From: Microbacterium sp. Root53
GTDB taxonomy: Bacteria > Actinomycetota > Actinomycetes > Actinomycetales > Microbacteriaceae
Assembly: GCF_001426925.1 (NCBI RefSeq)
Contig: NZ_LMFR01000024.1
Location: 32,768 to 96,767, forward strand
Direction of reading: 5' to 3'
Length of the DNA: 64,000 bases
A program made the translations under genes and the position numbers. The notes beneath the pieces were generated by a model, which was not told the origin of the DNA, made no database searches, and saw nothing but the letters and a program-made list of their open reading frames with translations. Of this stretch, positions 46,533 to 54,916 are shown in pieces (positions within the stretch are counted from its first letter, which is position 1; every line of letters begins with the position of its first letter).

Positions 46533-46577
46533 CCATTGTGGTGCGCTTAACCCGAAGTCATACGTTCATCCATTGTG
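46533..46577. promoter_or_regulatory. AT-richer intergenic patch with a direct repeat
   Basis: CCATTGTG occurs at 46533-46540 and 46570-46577, 37 bases apart, in the divergent region between the hydrolase-ABC operon and the AhpD-like gene. The patch contains GCTTAACCC and is AT-richer than its surroundings. It may be the operon's control region; no factor can be named. Confidence 0.25.
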
Positions 46578-46622
46578 CACTCTGATTTCGTGCCTTCCGG
46601 GCGGGCGCTCTGATCGCCTCGG

Positions 46623-46628
46623 TAAAGT
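46623..46628 (+). promoter_or_regulatory. -10 element for the AhpD-like gene
   Basis: TAAAGT ends six bases before ATG 46635. Confidence 0.42.
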
Positions 46629-46634
46629 GTCAGC

Positions 46635-47120
46635 ATGGACCAGCCGCGGGTGCATCTGTCGAAGTCCGAGCCGACCGCCTACAAGGCGCTCGACGCGTTC
46701 TCGCGCGAGGTCGGCCGCATCGCGCGGGAGAACGGCATCGACGACCGCCTCAAGGAGCTCGTGCTGATGCACTGCTCGCAGCTCAACGGCTGCGCGTACT
46801 GCACGCGCATCCACTCCGACCGCGCGCTGGCCGCCGGGGTCACGTTCGACGACCTCGCCCAGCTTCCCGTCTGGCGCGAGTCCGGCGTCTTCTCCGATCG
46901 CGAGCGCGCGGCGCTCGAGCTCGCCGAGGCGTACACGTTCATCCATCGCGGCGGCATCCCCGAGGACGTCTACGAGCGCGTGGGCGCCGTGCTCACCGAG
47001 AAGGAGTACCTCGGCGTCAGCTGGCTGTGCGTCTCGATCAACTCGTTCAACCGCGTGGTGATCGCCGGACGCTACCCGGTTCCCCGGCGCGACCCCGCCG
47101 GCGCCCCGGCCGGAGCGTGA
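46635..47120 (+). CDS. Carboxymuconolactone decarboxylase family protein (AhpD-like)
   Basis: A 161-residue all-helical protein. The redox motif is N-G-C53-A-Y-C56-T-R-I-H60, the CxxCxxxH pattern of AhpD-type alkylhydroperoxidases, followed by L-E-L-A-E-A-Y-T. It may reduce peroxides through its cysteine pair or support another redox partner; the decarboxylase name is only the family name. It is translationally coupled to the tyrosine phosphatase (GTGA). Confidence 0.9.
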   Translation: MDQPRVHLSKSEPTAYKALDAFSREVGRIARENGIDDRLKELVLMHCSQLNGCAYCTRIHSDRALAAGVTFDDLAQLPVWRESGVFSDRERAALELAEAYTFIHRGGIPEDVYERVGAVLTEKEYLGVSWLCVSINSFNRVVIAGRYPVPRRDPAGAPAGA

Positions 47121-47833
47121 CCGCGGGAGAGAGCCTCGTCCCGGGCTCGGTCAACTTCCGCGACGTCGGAGGGCTGCCCGCCGGCGAGGGTCGGACGCGG
47201 TCGGGGGTGCTGTATCGCTCGGGCAACCTGGCCGCGGTCGACGAGCTCGGCGGCGCGGCGTTCCGCGCACTGGGCGTGCGCCGGATCGTCGACCTGCGCG
47301 ACGACGACGAGGTCGAGCACGCGCCGAGCCGCGTCGGGGACGTCGAGACGCTGCGGGTGCCCCTGTTCCTCGGGTCGCTCGCGTCCTTCTTCCTCGACGA
47401 CATGACGCTCATCGAGATGTACCGCGCGCTCCTCGAGCGCGCGGGCGACCGGCTGGTCACGGCCGTGCGCGGCATCCTGGGTGCGCAGCCCGTGCTCGTG
47501 CACTGCACGGTCGGCAAGGACCGCACGGGCGTGACGGTCGCGCTCGCGCTCGCCGCGGTGGGTGTGGACGAGGACGCCGTGATCGCGGACTACGCCCGGA
47601 CCGAGGGGATGCTCCCCGCGTGGCGCAACGAGCAGGCGCTGGCGCGGATGCGCGCCGTGTATCCGCACGCCCGGAACCTCGAGGAGCTCGCGAGCCGGTC
47701 GCCCGCGCACGTGATGCGGACCATCCTCGACGAGATCCGCGCGCAGCACGGCTCCGCGGCGGGGTTCCTGCACGCGCACGGCCTGCGCGACGACGAGCTC
47801 GCCGACCTGCGCCGCGTGCTGATCGAGGAGTGA
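47117..47833 (+). CDS. Tyrosine-protein phosphatase (LipA/PtpB-like)
   Basis: A 238-residue phosphatase. The P-loop is H-C130-T-V-G-K-D-R136-T-G, with the Lys/Asp insertion characteristic of the mycobacterial PtpB type. The N-terminal N-F-R-D-V-G-G-L and Y-R-S-G-N-L motifs also match. It may act on phosphotyrosine or phosphoinositides. The start overlaps the upstream stop by four bases. Confidence 0.92.
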   Translation: MTAGESLVPGSVNFRDVGGLPAGEGRTRSGVLYRSGNLAAVDELGGAAFRALGVRRIVDLRDDDEVEHAPSRVGDVETLRVPLFLGSLASFFLDDMTLIEMYRALLERAGDRLVTAVRGILGAQPVLVHCTVGKDRTGVTVALALAAVGVDEDAVIADYARTEGMLPAWRNEQALARMRAVYPHARNLEELASRSPAHVMRTILDEIRAQHGSAAGFLHAHGLRDDELADLRRVLIEE

Positions 47834-47862
47834 GCCGCGCGCTCGCCCCGGTCAGTGGCGGG

Positions 47863-47881
47863 TGAGGTAAGGCAACCCTGA
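47863..47881 (+). promoter_or_regulatory. IdeR/DtxR-type iron box
   Basis: TGAGGTAAGGCAACCCTGA matches 14 of 19 positions of the IdeR consensus TTAGGTTAGGCTAACCTAA. It covers the expected -35 region of the promoter whose -10 is TATGAT at 47891, so iron-loaded repressor would block transcription. Confidence 0.72.
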
Positions 47882-47890
47882 GTTGGGGCG

Positions 47891-47896
47891 TATGAT
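47891..47896 (+). promoter_or_regulatory. -10 element for the SIP-domain gene
   Basis: TATGAT lies ten bases after the iron box and ends nine bases before ATG 47906. The leader is therefore absent or only a few bases. Confidence 0.5.
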
Positions 47897-47905
47897 GGAG
47901 GCATC

Positions 47906-48367
47906 ATGACCGCCGTCGAGCACAACCCCTCCGCCTGCCGCGCCTCGCGCCACACGCGGGTGCAGCACCTCGTGACCGCGGACGAGCAGTCGTTCGCCGA
48001 GCTCGAGGCGCTGCTCGCGACCCTGCCGATCTGCGCCACGGGCCGCGTGTTCATCGAGGTGCCGGACGCCGGCTGGATCGCGCCCATCTCGGCGCCGCCG
48101 CGCATGGTCGTGACCTGGCTCGATCGCTCCGCCCGCACGGGCGCCCCGGGATCCGGCCGCTCGTGCACGCCGGGCACCGCGCTCGCGCGCGCCGTCACGG
48201 CGTGGGCCGACGAGATGATGTGCGACGAGCACGACGAGACGCGCGTCGACCTGCTCGGCGGCTACCTCGGCACCGCCGACATCGTCGACCACCTCACCGA
48301 ACGTCTCGACGTCGCGCCCGAGCGCATCCACGCGCCCGAGCGCTTCCGCCTGTTCAGCCGCGGCTGA
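47906..48367 (+). CDS. Standalone SIP (siderophore-interacting protein) C-terminal domain
   Basis: A 153-residue protein matching only the NAD(P)H-binding half of siderophore-interacting flavoreductases: H-L-V-T-A-D-E-Q-S near residue 22, L-L-A-T-L-P, V-F-I-E-V-P-D and V-V-T-W-L-D-R. The FAD-binding half is missing, and no second-half gene is adjacent. The upstream iron box indicates iron-repressed expression. It may pair with a separate flavin domain or bind a siderophore directly; both are inference. Its 3' end overlaps the next, converging gene by 14 bases. Confidence 0.85.
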   Translation: MTAVEHNPSACRASRHTRVQHLVTADEQSFAELEALLATLPICATGRVFIEVPDAGWIAPISAPPRMVVTWLDRSARTGAPGSGRSCTPGTALARAVTAWADEMMCDEHDETRVDLLGGYLGTADIVDHLTERLDVAPERIHAPERFRLFSRG

Positions 48368-48842
48368 CCCCGGGTCCGCGCCGCGTGCGCACGTAGCCGC
48401 CCGCGCGCAGGCCGGCCGCGATCTCGAAGCGGTTGCGCAGCGGATCGCGCCCCGCGAGCAGGTAGAGCAGCGGCATCAGGAACCCGTAGCGGCGCCACTG
48501 GTCGCGGTGCACCGCCTCGTGCCGCAGCAGCTCGGCCGTGACGGGCCCGTCCCCGGTCAGGAAGCAGCCGCCCACGCACACGCCCCCGCGCGGGAACGCC
48601 CACTTCGGCAGGCCCCGGAAGACCCACAGGCCCTCGCGGCGCTCGACCGGGCCCGTGCTCCACAGGGTGCCCCAGACCCATCCGATCGCCGTGCCCCATG
48701 CGTAGCCGACCAGGCTCACGGGGGAGTCCAGCAGGATGCGCGGCAGCAGCCCGTCGACGCGCTCGCCGCGGCGGAGCGCGCGCTCGGCGCCCGTCCGGAT
48801 CGCGCGGGGCAGGGCGTCGAGCTCGGCGTGCGGCCAGCTCAC
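48354..48842 (-). CDS. Small HExxH-motif protein, putative zinc metallopeptidase
   Basis: A 162-residue protein I cannot name. It has one hydrophobic segment near residues 42-65, a possible zinc motif H-E-A-V-H at about residue 110 (L-L-R-H-E-A-V-H-R-D-Q-W), and a downstream R-F-E-I-A-A-G-L that could provide the third ligand. The spacing resembles minimal gluzincins. The GTG start overlaps the upstream arginase-family stop (GTGA), so the two are coupled. Confidence 0.72.
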   Translation of the reverse strand: MSWPHAELDALPRAIRTGAERALRRGERVDGLLPRILLDSPVSLVGYAWGTAIGWVWGTLWSTGPVERREGLWVFRGLPKWAFPRGGVCVGGCFLTGDGPVTAELLRHEAVHRDQWRRYGFLMPLLYLLAGRDPLRNRFEIAAGLRAGGYVRTRRGPGVSRG

Positions 48843-49663
48843 GCCAGCGCCCCGATGATGCGCAGGATCGCGCCCATGTCCTCGACGGCGGCGGAGGGCG
48901 TCGCGGGCGTGAAGCCGGCGACCGTGGCTCCCGCGAGCTCGACGCGCGCCCGCAGGGCGCCGATCGCGGCGACCAGCGCGGCCGGGGCGACGCCGAAGGG
49001 CTCGGGGGAGGAGACGCCCGCGATGTGCGCGGGGTCGAGCACGTCGAGGTCCACGTGGACGTACACGCGGCGCGCGCCGGTGGCCGCGACCGCGTCGGCG
49101 AGCGCGTCCGCGCGCTCCAGGTCGGCGGGCGCGAGCGAGGCCATCCCGGACTCCGCGAGCAGCTCGTCCTCCTCGGGGTCGAGCATCCGGACGCCGGCCA
49201 GCACGACCCGCTCGGGCGGGACGAGACCGGGCGGCAGGACGAGCCCCGGCGCCCCCTCACCGAGCACCGCGCGCAGCGCCATGCCGGCGTAGGCGCCGCT
49301 CGGCGACGAACCGGGCGCGTGCAGGTCGCCGTGGGCGTCGAACCACACGAGCGCGAGCGGCTCGTCGGTCTGGGCGGCGACGTGCCCGATCGCCGCGACC
49401 GAGACGCCGCAGTCGCCGCCGACCACGATCACGGGTGCCGGCAGGTCCTCGAGCGCGGCGCGCACGCCGTCGGCGGTGCGCAGCAGCGCGCTCGCGCGCA
49501 GCACGCCGGTCTCGAGCGTGTCTCCCGCCTCGAGCGGCACGTCGACGAACGTGCACGCGGCGCGCGGCAGGTCGCCCGCGATCGCCTCCGCGCCGTCGAT
49601 GTGGGCCATCGCGCGCGACGAGGGTGAGCCCTGCCACTGAGGGACGACGAGGAACCGGGCCAT
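48839..49663 (-). CDS. Arginase family protein
   Basis: A 274-residue ureohydrolase-fold protein. The metal-binding motifs are V-V-G-G-D-C85-G, W-F-D109-A-H111-G-D113 and H-V-D205-L-D207-V-L-D210-P. In classical arginases the first motif is G-G-D-H, so one manganese ligand is replaced by Cys; this variant occurs in actinobacterial relatives, whose substrate is unclear. The ATG is supported by CAGGAT six bases upstream. It is coupled to the HExxH gene. Confidence 0.88.
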   Translation of the reverse strand: MARFLVVPQWQGSPSSRAMAHIDGAEAIAGDLPRAACTFVDVPLEAGDTLETGVLRASALLRTADGVRAALEDLPAPVIVVGGDCGVSVAAIGHVAAQTDEPLALVWFDAHGDLHAPGSSPSGAYAGMALRAVLGEGAPGLVLPPGLVPPERVVLAGVRMLDPEEDELLAESGMASLAPADLERADALADAVAATGARRVYVHVDLDVLDPAHIAGVSSPEPFGVAPAALVAAIGALRARVELAGATVAGFTPATPSAAVEDMGAILRIIGALA

Positions 49664-49669
49664 GCAGTC

Positions 49670-49675
49670 ATCCTG
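49670..49675 (-). promoter_or_regulatory. -10 element for the arginase-family gene
   Basis: CAGGAT on the minus strand ends six bases before ATG 49663, separating this unit from the pspA operon upstream. Confidence 0.42.
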
Positions 49676-49709
49676 CCCCGGATCGCGCCCTCGCGCACGG
49701 ATCCCCGTA

Positions 49710-49807
49710 CCGACACAACGCAGGACCTCTGCCGTGTCGATGGCGTGTCGCGGGGCGCGAAGCGGGCGGCACGCCCGGGATCCGTGGGAAGTCCTGCGTT
49801 GTGTCGG
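49710..49807 (-). repeat. Large palindromic repeat (copy 2, likely terminator of the pspA operon)
   Basis: Outer arms CCGACACAACGCAGGAC and its complement match the outer arms at 27973-28070. The inner GGCGTGTCG and the ACGCCCGGGATC segment are shared too, while other inner bases differ. The length, 98 bases, is the same. It follows the pspA end at 49885. Confidence 0.7.
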
Positions 49808-49884
49808 CGTGGGCGGCCCACATGCGATCGAGCGACCGCGGAGCTGCACCCGATCGAGTGCAGCCCCGCGGTCGTGACCGAGCG

Positions 49885-50622
49885 TCAGGAGCCGAGCTGG
49901 CCCTGCGGCTGACCGCCCGACTTCAGCTGCGCGAGGCGCGCCTCGACCTCGGTCAGCTCGCCGAGGTCCTCTAGGCTCTCGAACTGCGCGTCGAGGCTCG
50001 ACGCCGCGAGCTCCGCCTTGCCCTGGGCCTGCGCCTCGACGCGGCGCACCTTCTCCTCGAAGCGACCGAGCTCGCTCGTGGGATCGAGCACGTCGATCGA
50101 CTTGACGGCGTCCACGACCTTGGTCTGCGCCTCGGCGGTCTTCTGACGCGCGAGCAGCTCGCTGCGCTTGCTGCGCAGCTGCTCGAGCTTGACCTTCATG
50201 CCGTTGAGGCCGGCCTTGAGCTTCTCGACGACCTCGCTCTGCGCCTCGAGCTGCGGCGCCGTGGCCTTGATGTCGTTCTCGGCCGAGATCTGGCGCTGCA
50301 GCGCGACCTTCGCCAGCGCGTCGAACTTGTCGGCGTCGACCGGGTCGCCCGCCGCGCGCAGCTCGTCGGCCTTGCGGCTGGCGGCGAGCGCCTTGTTGCC
50401 CCACTCGACCGCGGCCTGCTTGTCCTCGGCGTGGTCGCGCTCCAGCAGCCGCAGGTTGCCGATGGTCTCGGCGATGGCCGCCTCGGCGTCCGCGATGTTG
50501 TTGGTGTAGTCGCGCACCAGCTGGTCGAGCATCTTCTCCGGGTCCTCGGCCTGGTCGAGGATCGCGTTGATGTTCGCCTTCACGAGCGTCGAGATGCGCC
50601 CGAAGATGGACTGCTTTGCCAT
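49885..50622 (-). CDS. pspA: PspA/IM30 family protein
   Basis: A 245-residue coiled-coil protein. The N-terminal amphipathic stretch (F-G-R-I-S-T-L-V-K-A-N-I-N-A-I-L-D) and the L-D-Q-L-V-R-D-Y segment are characteristic. PspA proteins assemble into membrane-repairing scaffolds and respond to envelope stress. It is the last gene of a three-gene operon after two TPM-domain proteins. Confidence 0.94.
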   Translation of the reverse strand: MAKQSIFGRISTLVKANINAILDQAEDPEKMLDQLVRDYTNNIADAEAAIAETIGNLRLLERDHAEDKQAAVEWGNKALAASRKADELRAAGDPVDADKFDALAKVALQRQISAENDIKATAPQLEAQSEVVEKLKAGLNGMKVKLEQLRSKRSELLARQKTAEAQTKVVDAVKSIDVLDPTSELGRFEEKVRRVEAQAQGKAELAASSLDAQFESLEDLGELTEVEARLAQLKSGGQPQGQLGS

Positions 50623-50676
50623 GTTGTGCCTTTCGTGTGGCGGTTGAGGTGTGCGTGAGGTGCCTCGAGGGCGAGT

Positions 50677-52692
50677 CTAGAAGCGCCGCCCTCCCGAGCG
50701 GCCGGACGATCGGCTTCCGCCGAACGAGCGGGACGAGCGCGAGGACGACCGGCCGGATGACCGACCGCCGGATGAGCGGCCGCCGAACGAGGAGCGGCCG
50801 GACGAGCGGGACCGGGATCCGGACGAGGACGATCCGCCCCAGCCGGAGGACGATCCGCCGCCCTCGCCGTTGCCGAACCAGCCCGACAGCGCGCCGAGCA
50901 CGACGCCGCCCAGCGTGAACAGCAGGACGATCCCCGCCGCGCCGTCCGATTCGTCCGCGACGCCGAGGCTCGAGAACAGCCCGACCGCGCCGCCGCTGAC
51001 CGCGCCCCACAGGGCGCGCCCGCCGGCGCCGTCGTCCTCGTCGGCGGATCGTGTCGGAGACGACTCGCCGCCGTTCGAGCCGAAGGCGCGCACCCGGCGC
51101 CGCCCGGGGCGCTCGTCGGACCGGATGCCCGCGGCGGTCAGCGCGGTCTCGGCGTGCCGCACGGCGTCGCGGGCGTGGCCGGTGGCCGCGGCGGCATCCG
51201 TCGCGAGTGCCGCGCGGGCCAGCGCCAGGGCGGCGTGCGCCTGCCGCAGCGCGCCGAGCGCGGCGGCGGACACGCGCCCCGCGCGCGCCGTGACGGTCGC
51301 CTCGGCGGTGCGGACCGCGGAGGCCGCGCGGTCGAGTTCCCGGTCGCCCGTCGGCTCCCCGGTGGTGACGGGAGAGGAAGGCAGGGCCGACGAGCCGTGG
51401 CCGAGGTCGCCGCCCACGACGGCCGAACCGACGGCGGGCGCGCTGCTCGCGGCCGTGACCCCGAGCGTCGCGGCGTGGGCCTCGACCGCGGTGTGCAGTG
51501 CGGTCGTCTCCGCGATCAGGCGCTCGATCTCGTGCACCGCGGCGGAGATCTGGGCCGCCCTGCCGTGCGAGACGGCGTCGCGCAGCCTGCCGAGCCACTC
51601 GTCGGCCGCCTCGAGCCGTCGTCGCATCTCCGACGCGTTGTCGGCCACGGGCGCCACCTGGGCGGGCGCGTAGGCGGCGGACATCGTGGCGATCCGCTCG
51701 GCGGCCGAGGCGACGAGCCGGTCCGCCTCGGCGCGGGAGCGCTCCAGGCGTCCGAGCGTCGCCTGCGCGTCCTTCGCGAGCGCCCGCAGGCGTGCGAGCG
51801 AGTCGCGGCGACGCTCGAGCTCGCGGTCCACTGCCGCGCACGCCGCCAGGATCTCGTCGGTCCACGAGCGGGTGTCGGCGGGAGAGTCCTCGGTCGCGTC
51901 CTCGAGGCGGCGCTGCAGCTCGAACGCGCGGTCGATGCGGGCTCGCCCGTCCGCGAGCGCCTGCGCGTACTCGCGCGTGGCGTCCTCGCCGAACTCGGCC
52001 GTGACGAAGTCGAGCTCCTGCTCGCTGGTGCGCAGGGCCTCATCTGCGCGCACGAGCGCGATCGAGGCGCGCCGGCGCTGCCCCGCGAGCGTGCGCAGCT
52101 CGAGGGCGCGGGCCGCGCGGCGCCGCCCCAGCAGCACGAACTGCACGATCACGAACACCAGGAGGGCGGCGGCGCCGATGCCGATGAGCCATACCCACCA
52201 GGGCGGGGGCACCTCGTCGAACTCGTCGGCGACGAACTCGACGCCCCCGACCCAGTCGTCGTTCGCCAGGTGCTCCGAGCCGAGCCGGTCCTCGATCTCG
52301 AGAACGCGGCTCTCGCGGAGCGGACCGCCCTCGTACTCGGCGGAGATCGCCAGCGCGCGGCCCTCGGTCGCGATCGCCAGCAGGTACTGGTCCGCGGCGA
52401 GGTTGTTCTGGAGCGACGCGCGGTCGGCCCACTGCAGCGCGTTGGACGGCGACGTGAAGTCGTCCACGAACACAACGTAGAGCTCGGGCCGATCGGGCGC
52501 CGCGGCGAGCGCCTCGAGGCGCTGCTCGAGACGGCGCTCCTCGGATGCCGACAGCACTCCGGCGCGGTCCGTGACGTAGCCCGGGTCGAGGTCGCCCGGC
52601 GGCTCCGCATGGGCGGCGAGCGGCGCGAGCGCGAGCGCACCCGCCAGGACCGCCGTGGCGACGGCGTGCGCGGTGCGCGGCGCGGGGCTCAT
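50677..52692 (-). CDS. TPM-domain membrane protein, paralogue 1
   Basis: A 671-residue precursor: signal peptide (about 1-29), an extracytoplasmic TPM domain (about 35-165, including V-L-S-A-S-E-E-R-R-L and D-Q-Y-L-L-A-I-A), one helix near 175-197, a long Arg/Ala-rich coiled-coil region, a second hydrophobic patch near 590-615 and a Ser/Gly/Arg-rich tail ending G-G-R-R-F. TPM domains are linked to membrane-protein or photosystem turnover; the role here is unknown. Its ATG overlaps the upstream stop by one base (TGATG). Confidence 0.87.
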   Translation of the reverse strand: MSPAPRTAHAVATAVLAGALALAPLAAHAEPPGDLDPGYVTDRAGVLSASEERRLEQRLEALAAAPDRPELYVVFVDDFTSPSNALQWADRASLQNNLAADQYLLAIATEGRALAISAEYEGGPLRESRVLEIEDRLGSEHLANDDWVGGVEFVADEFDEVPPPWWVWLIGIGAAALLVFVIVQFVLLGRRRAARALELRTLAGQRRRASIALVRADEALRTSEQELDFVTAEFGEDATREYAQALADGRARIDRAFELQRRLEDATEDSPADTRSWTDEILAACAAVDRELERRRDSLARLRALAKDAQATLGRLERSRAEADRLVASAAERIATMSAAYAPAQVAPVADNASEMRRRLEAADEWLGRLRDAVSHGRAAQISAAVHEIERLIAETTALHTAVEAHAATLGVTAASSAPAVGSAVVGGDLGHGSSALPSSPVTTGEPTGDRELDRAASAVRTAEATVTARAGRVSAAALGALRQAHAALALARAALATDAAAATGHARDAVRHAETALTAAGIRSDERPGRRRVRAFGSNGGESSPTRSADEDDGAGGRALWGAVSGGAVGLFSSLGVADESDGAAGIVLLFTLGGVVLGALSGWFGNGEGGGSSSGWGGSSSSGSRSRSSGRSSFGGRSSGGRSSGRSSSRSSRSFGGSRSSGRSGGRRF

Positions 52693-54749
52693 CAGAAGCG
52701 GCCGCCTCCGCGACGCCCGCGGCCCCCGCCGAATCCGCTGCCGCCGCGGCTGCTGCGACCGCCGAGGCCGCCGCCCAGTCCTCCGCCCAGGCCGCCGAGC
52801 ACGGAGCCCCCGCCCCAGCCGCTCGTGCCGCCTCGTGTGCCGCCCCCGCCGAGGCCGCCGCTGATCAGGCCGCCCAGCAGGCCGCCGACGAGCCCGTCCA
52901 CCATGCCGCCGCCTCGTCCGCCGCCGCCCAGCATGCCGCCGCCCATGCCGCCGCCGAGCATGCCTCCGCCGAGGCCGCCGCCCCAGTCGGCCGACTCGAC
53001 GTCGGCCTGGGCGAGGCGCGCGGCCTCGGACGCGAGCTGCAGCGCGCGCTGCGCGCGCTGCAGCGCCTGCGCGGGGTCGCCGGACTGGAGGGCCTCGGCC
53101 CGCGCGAGCTCGGCGCCCGCCTCGGCCAGCCGTGTGCGCGCCTCCGCGCCCACCGCGCCGCGCCGCGCCGCGATGTACTCCTCGGCGCCCGTGACCTGGC
53201 TGCGGGCCTGCAGCAGCGTCTGCCCCAGCATCTGCTGCGCGCGCTGCGCGCTGCCGACGACCGCGTCGATCTGCGCGTTCGCGGCCTGCAGCGCCTCGAG
53301 GAGCGCCTGCGGGCTGCGGGCCGATCCGGACAGGTTGTGCCGAGCCTGCGCGACGGCCTGCTCGGTCGCGGCGACCGCCGCCGCCACCTCGCCCGTGGCG
53401 GGAAGCGTGCGCGCGCGGGCGAGGTCCTGCTCGAGGTCGGCCACGAGCGCCGCGGCCTGCTGCTCGGCCGTCGCGAGCGTCGCGCCGAGATCGGCGACCG
53501 CCTTCTCGAGCTGCGCGGCCTGCGCGACCGCCTGCTCGGCGGCGCGGATCGCGACGGCGGCCTCGCCGCCGTCGCCCGCGCCGACCAGCTGCTGCGCGCG
53601 GGCGAGCTGCTCGTCGGCGAACGCCAGCCGCGCCCGCGCCTGCGCGGGGTTGTCGGCGACGGTCGTGATCGCGTCGGCCGCGTAGCGGGACCGCAGCTCG
53701 GCGACCCCGGTCTCGATCCGCTCGGGTGCCCCGTCCGCCGCGGCGCGACGCTGCTGCACCTCCGCGAGCGCGGCGGGGGCGTCCTGCTCGATGCGGCGCA
53801 GCTCGCCGAACGCGGCCTGCTTGTCCTGGAGCGTGGTCGCGGCCGCCTCGCACAGCCGGATGATCTCGCCGTTCCACGCACGCACGTCCTGCTCGGCGTC
53901 GGGCTCGTGGTCGTCCAGGCGCTGCTTGAGCTCGAACGCCTTGGCGAGGTCGGCCTTGGCGGCCTGCAGCGCCTGCTCGAACTCGCCGGTCGCCTCGCGG
54001 CCGAACTGCGCGATCGCGAAGCCGAGCTCCTGCTCGCTCGCCCGCACGGCGTCGTCCGTCGCGACCAGGGCCGAGGCTGCGCGGCGCGCGAGCTCCTCGG
54101 TCGTGACCTCGGGCTCGGCGCCCGGGCCGGCCTGGCCGCCGGAGGTGCCCTTGCGGCGGCGGGAGGCGAGGTACCACGCCGTGCCGCCGACCGCCGCGAC
54201 CCCGGCCCCGCCGATGACCCACGGCAGGACGGAGCCGCCGCCGGCCGCGCCGCCACCGGGTCCCGAGCCGTCCAGTCCGTCGGCGGCCGCGTCGGCGGCG
54301 CCGACCCAGTCCTCGGCCGACAGGAAGGGCTGTACCGCCGACTCGATCTCCGCGATCCGCTGCTCGCTCACGGGCCCCTCGGTCGCCGCCGAGAGATAGT
54401 AGTTGCGGTCCTCGACCGCGACCGCCAGCAGGTACTGGTCGATCCCGAGGCCGTTGGACTCGGCCGTCGTGTTGGCCCAGTCGTCGGCGGCGGACGGGTT
54501 CTCGAACGTGTCGACGTAGACGACCCACAGCTCATAGCCGGTGTCGGCGCTCAGCTGCGCGAGCCGCGTCTGCGCCTCCTGCTCCTCGGCCGGGCTCAGC
54601 ACGTCGGATTCGTCGAGCACGAAGTCGTCGTCGAGCTCCACCGGGTCCTCTGCGTGCGCGGGCGTCGCGATCAGCGCGGCCCCCGTCGCCAGCCCGATCG
54701 CCAGCATCGCGCGCATCGACCGCGCCGTCCTCGTGCCCCACGCCGTCAT
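52692..54749 (-). CDS. TPM-domain membrane protein, paralogue 2
   Basis: A 685-residue precursor with the same order: signal peptide (about 1-33), TPM domain (about 40-165, with V-L-S-P-A-E-E-Q-E-A and D-Q-Y-L-L-A-V-A), a helix at about 183-205, an Ala/Gln-rich coiled-coil region and a Gly-rich tail ending R-G-G-G-R-F. It is clearly homologous to the downstream gene, so the pair arose by duplication. GGAGGGG before the ATG is a strong ribosome-binding site. It heads the TPM-TPM-PspA operon. Confidence 0.88.
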   Translation of the reverse strand: MTAWGTRTARSMRAMLAIGLATGAALIATPAHAEDPVELDDDFVLDESDVLSPAEEQEAQTRLAQLSADTGYELWVVYVDTFENPSAADDWANTTAESNGLGIDQYLLAVAVEDRNYYLSAATEGPVSEQRIAEIESAVQPFLSAEDWVGAADAAADGLDGSGPGGGAAGGGSVLPWVIGGAGVAAVGGTAWYLASRRRKGTSGGQAGPGAEPEVTTEELARRAASALVATDDAVRASEQELGFAIAQFGREATGEFEQALQAAKADLAKAFELKQRLDDHEPDAEQDVRAWNGEIIRLCEAAATTLQDKQAAFGELRRIEQDAPAALAEVQQRRAAADGAPERIETGVAELRSRYAADAITTVADNPAQARARLAFADEQLARAQQLVGAGDGGEAAVAIRAAEQAVAQAAQLEKAVADLGATLATAEQQAAALVADLEQDLARARTLPATGEVAAAVAATEQAVAQARHNLSGSARSPQALLEALQAANAQIDAVVGSAQRAQQMLGQTLLQARSQVTGAEEYIAARRGAVGAEARTRLAEAGAELARAEALQSGDPAQALQRAQRALQLASEAARLAQADVESADWGGGLGGGMLGGGMGGGMLGGGGRGGGMVDGLVGGLLGGLISGGLGGGGTRGGTSGWGGGSVLGGLGGGLGGGLGGRSSRGGSGFGGGRGRRGGGRF

Positions 54750-54916
54750 CGCGCCCCCCTCCGCGGCAGCGCCGCAACCGGGCGCTCCGTCCTCGATCCT
54801 ATGCACCGTGCGGCATGCCGGAAAGGGCCGATCGGCGCGGCATCCGTTCGCTCCCCGCGGACGCGCGGACCCCTCCTCGGGGCGCGTCGCGAGGGCTCCC
54901 GTGGGCGGCTCGAACG

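Noticed and set aside
46635..49663. A siderophore biosynthesis or uptake cluster around the SIP-domain gene
   Set aside because: No NRPS, IucA-like, ferric-siderophore binding or permease genes occur nearby. The iron box and the half-SIP gene stand alone.
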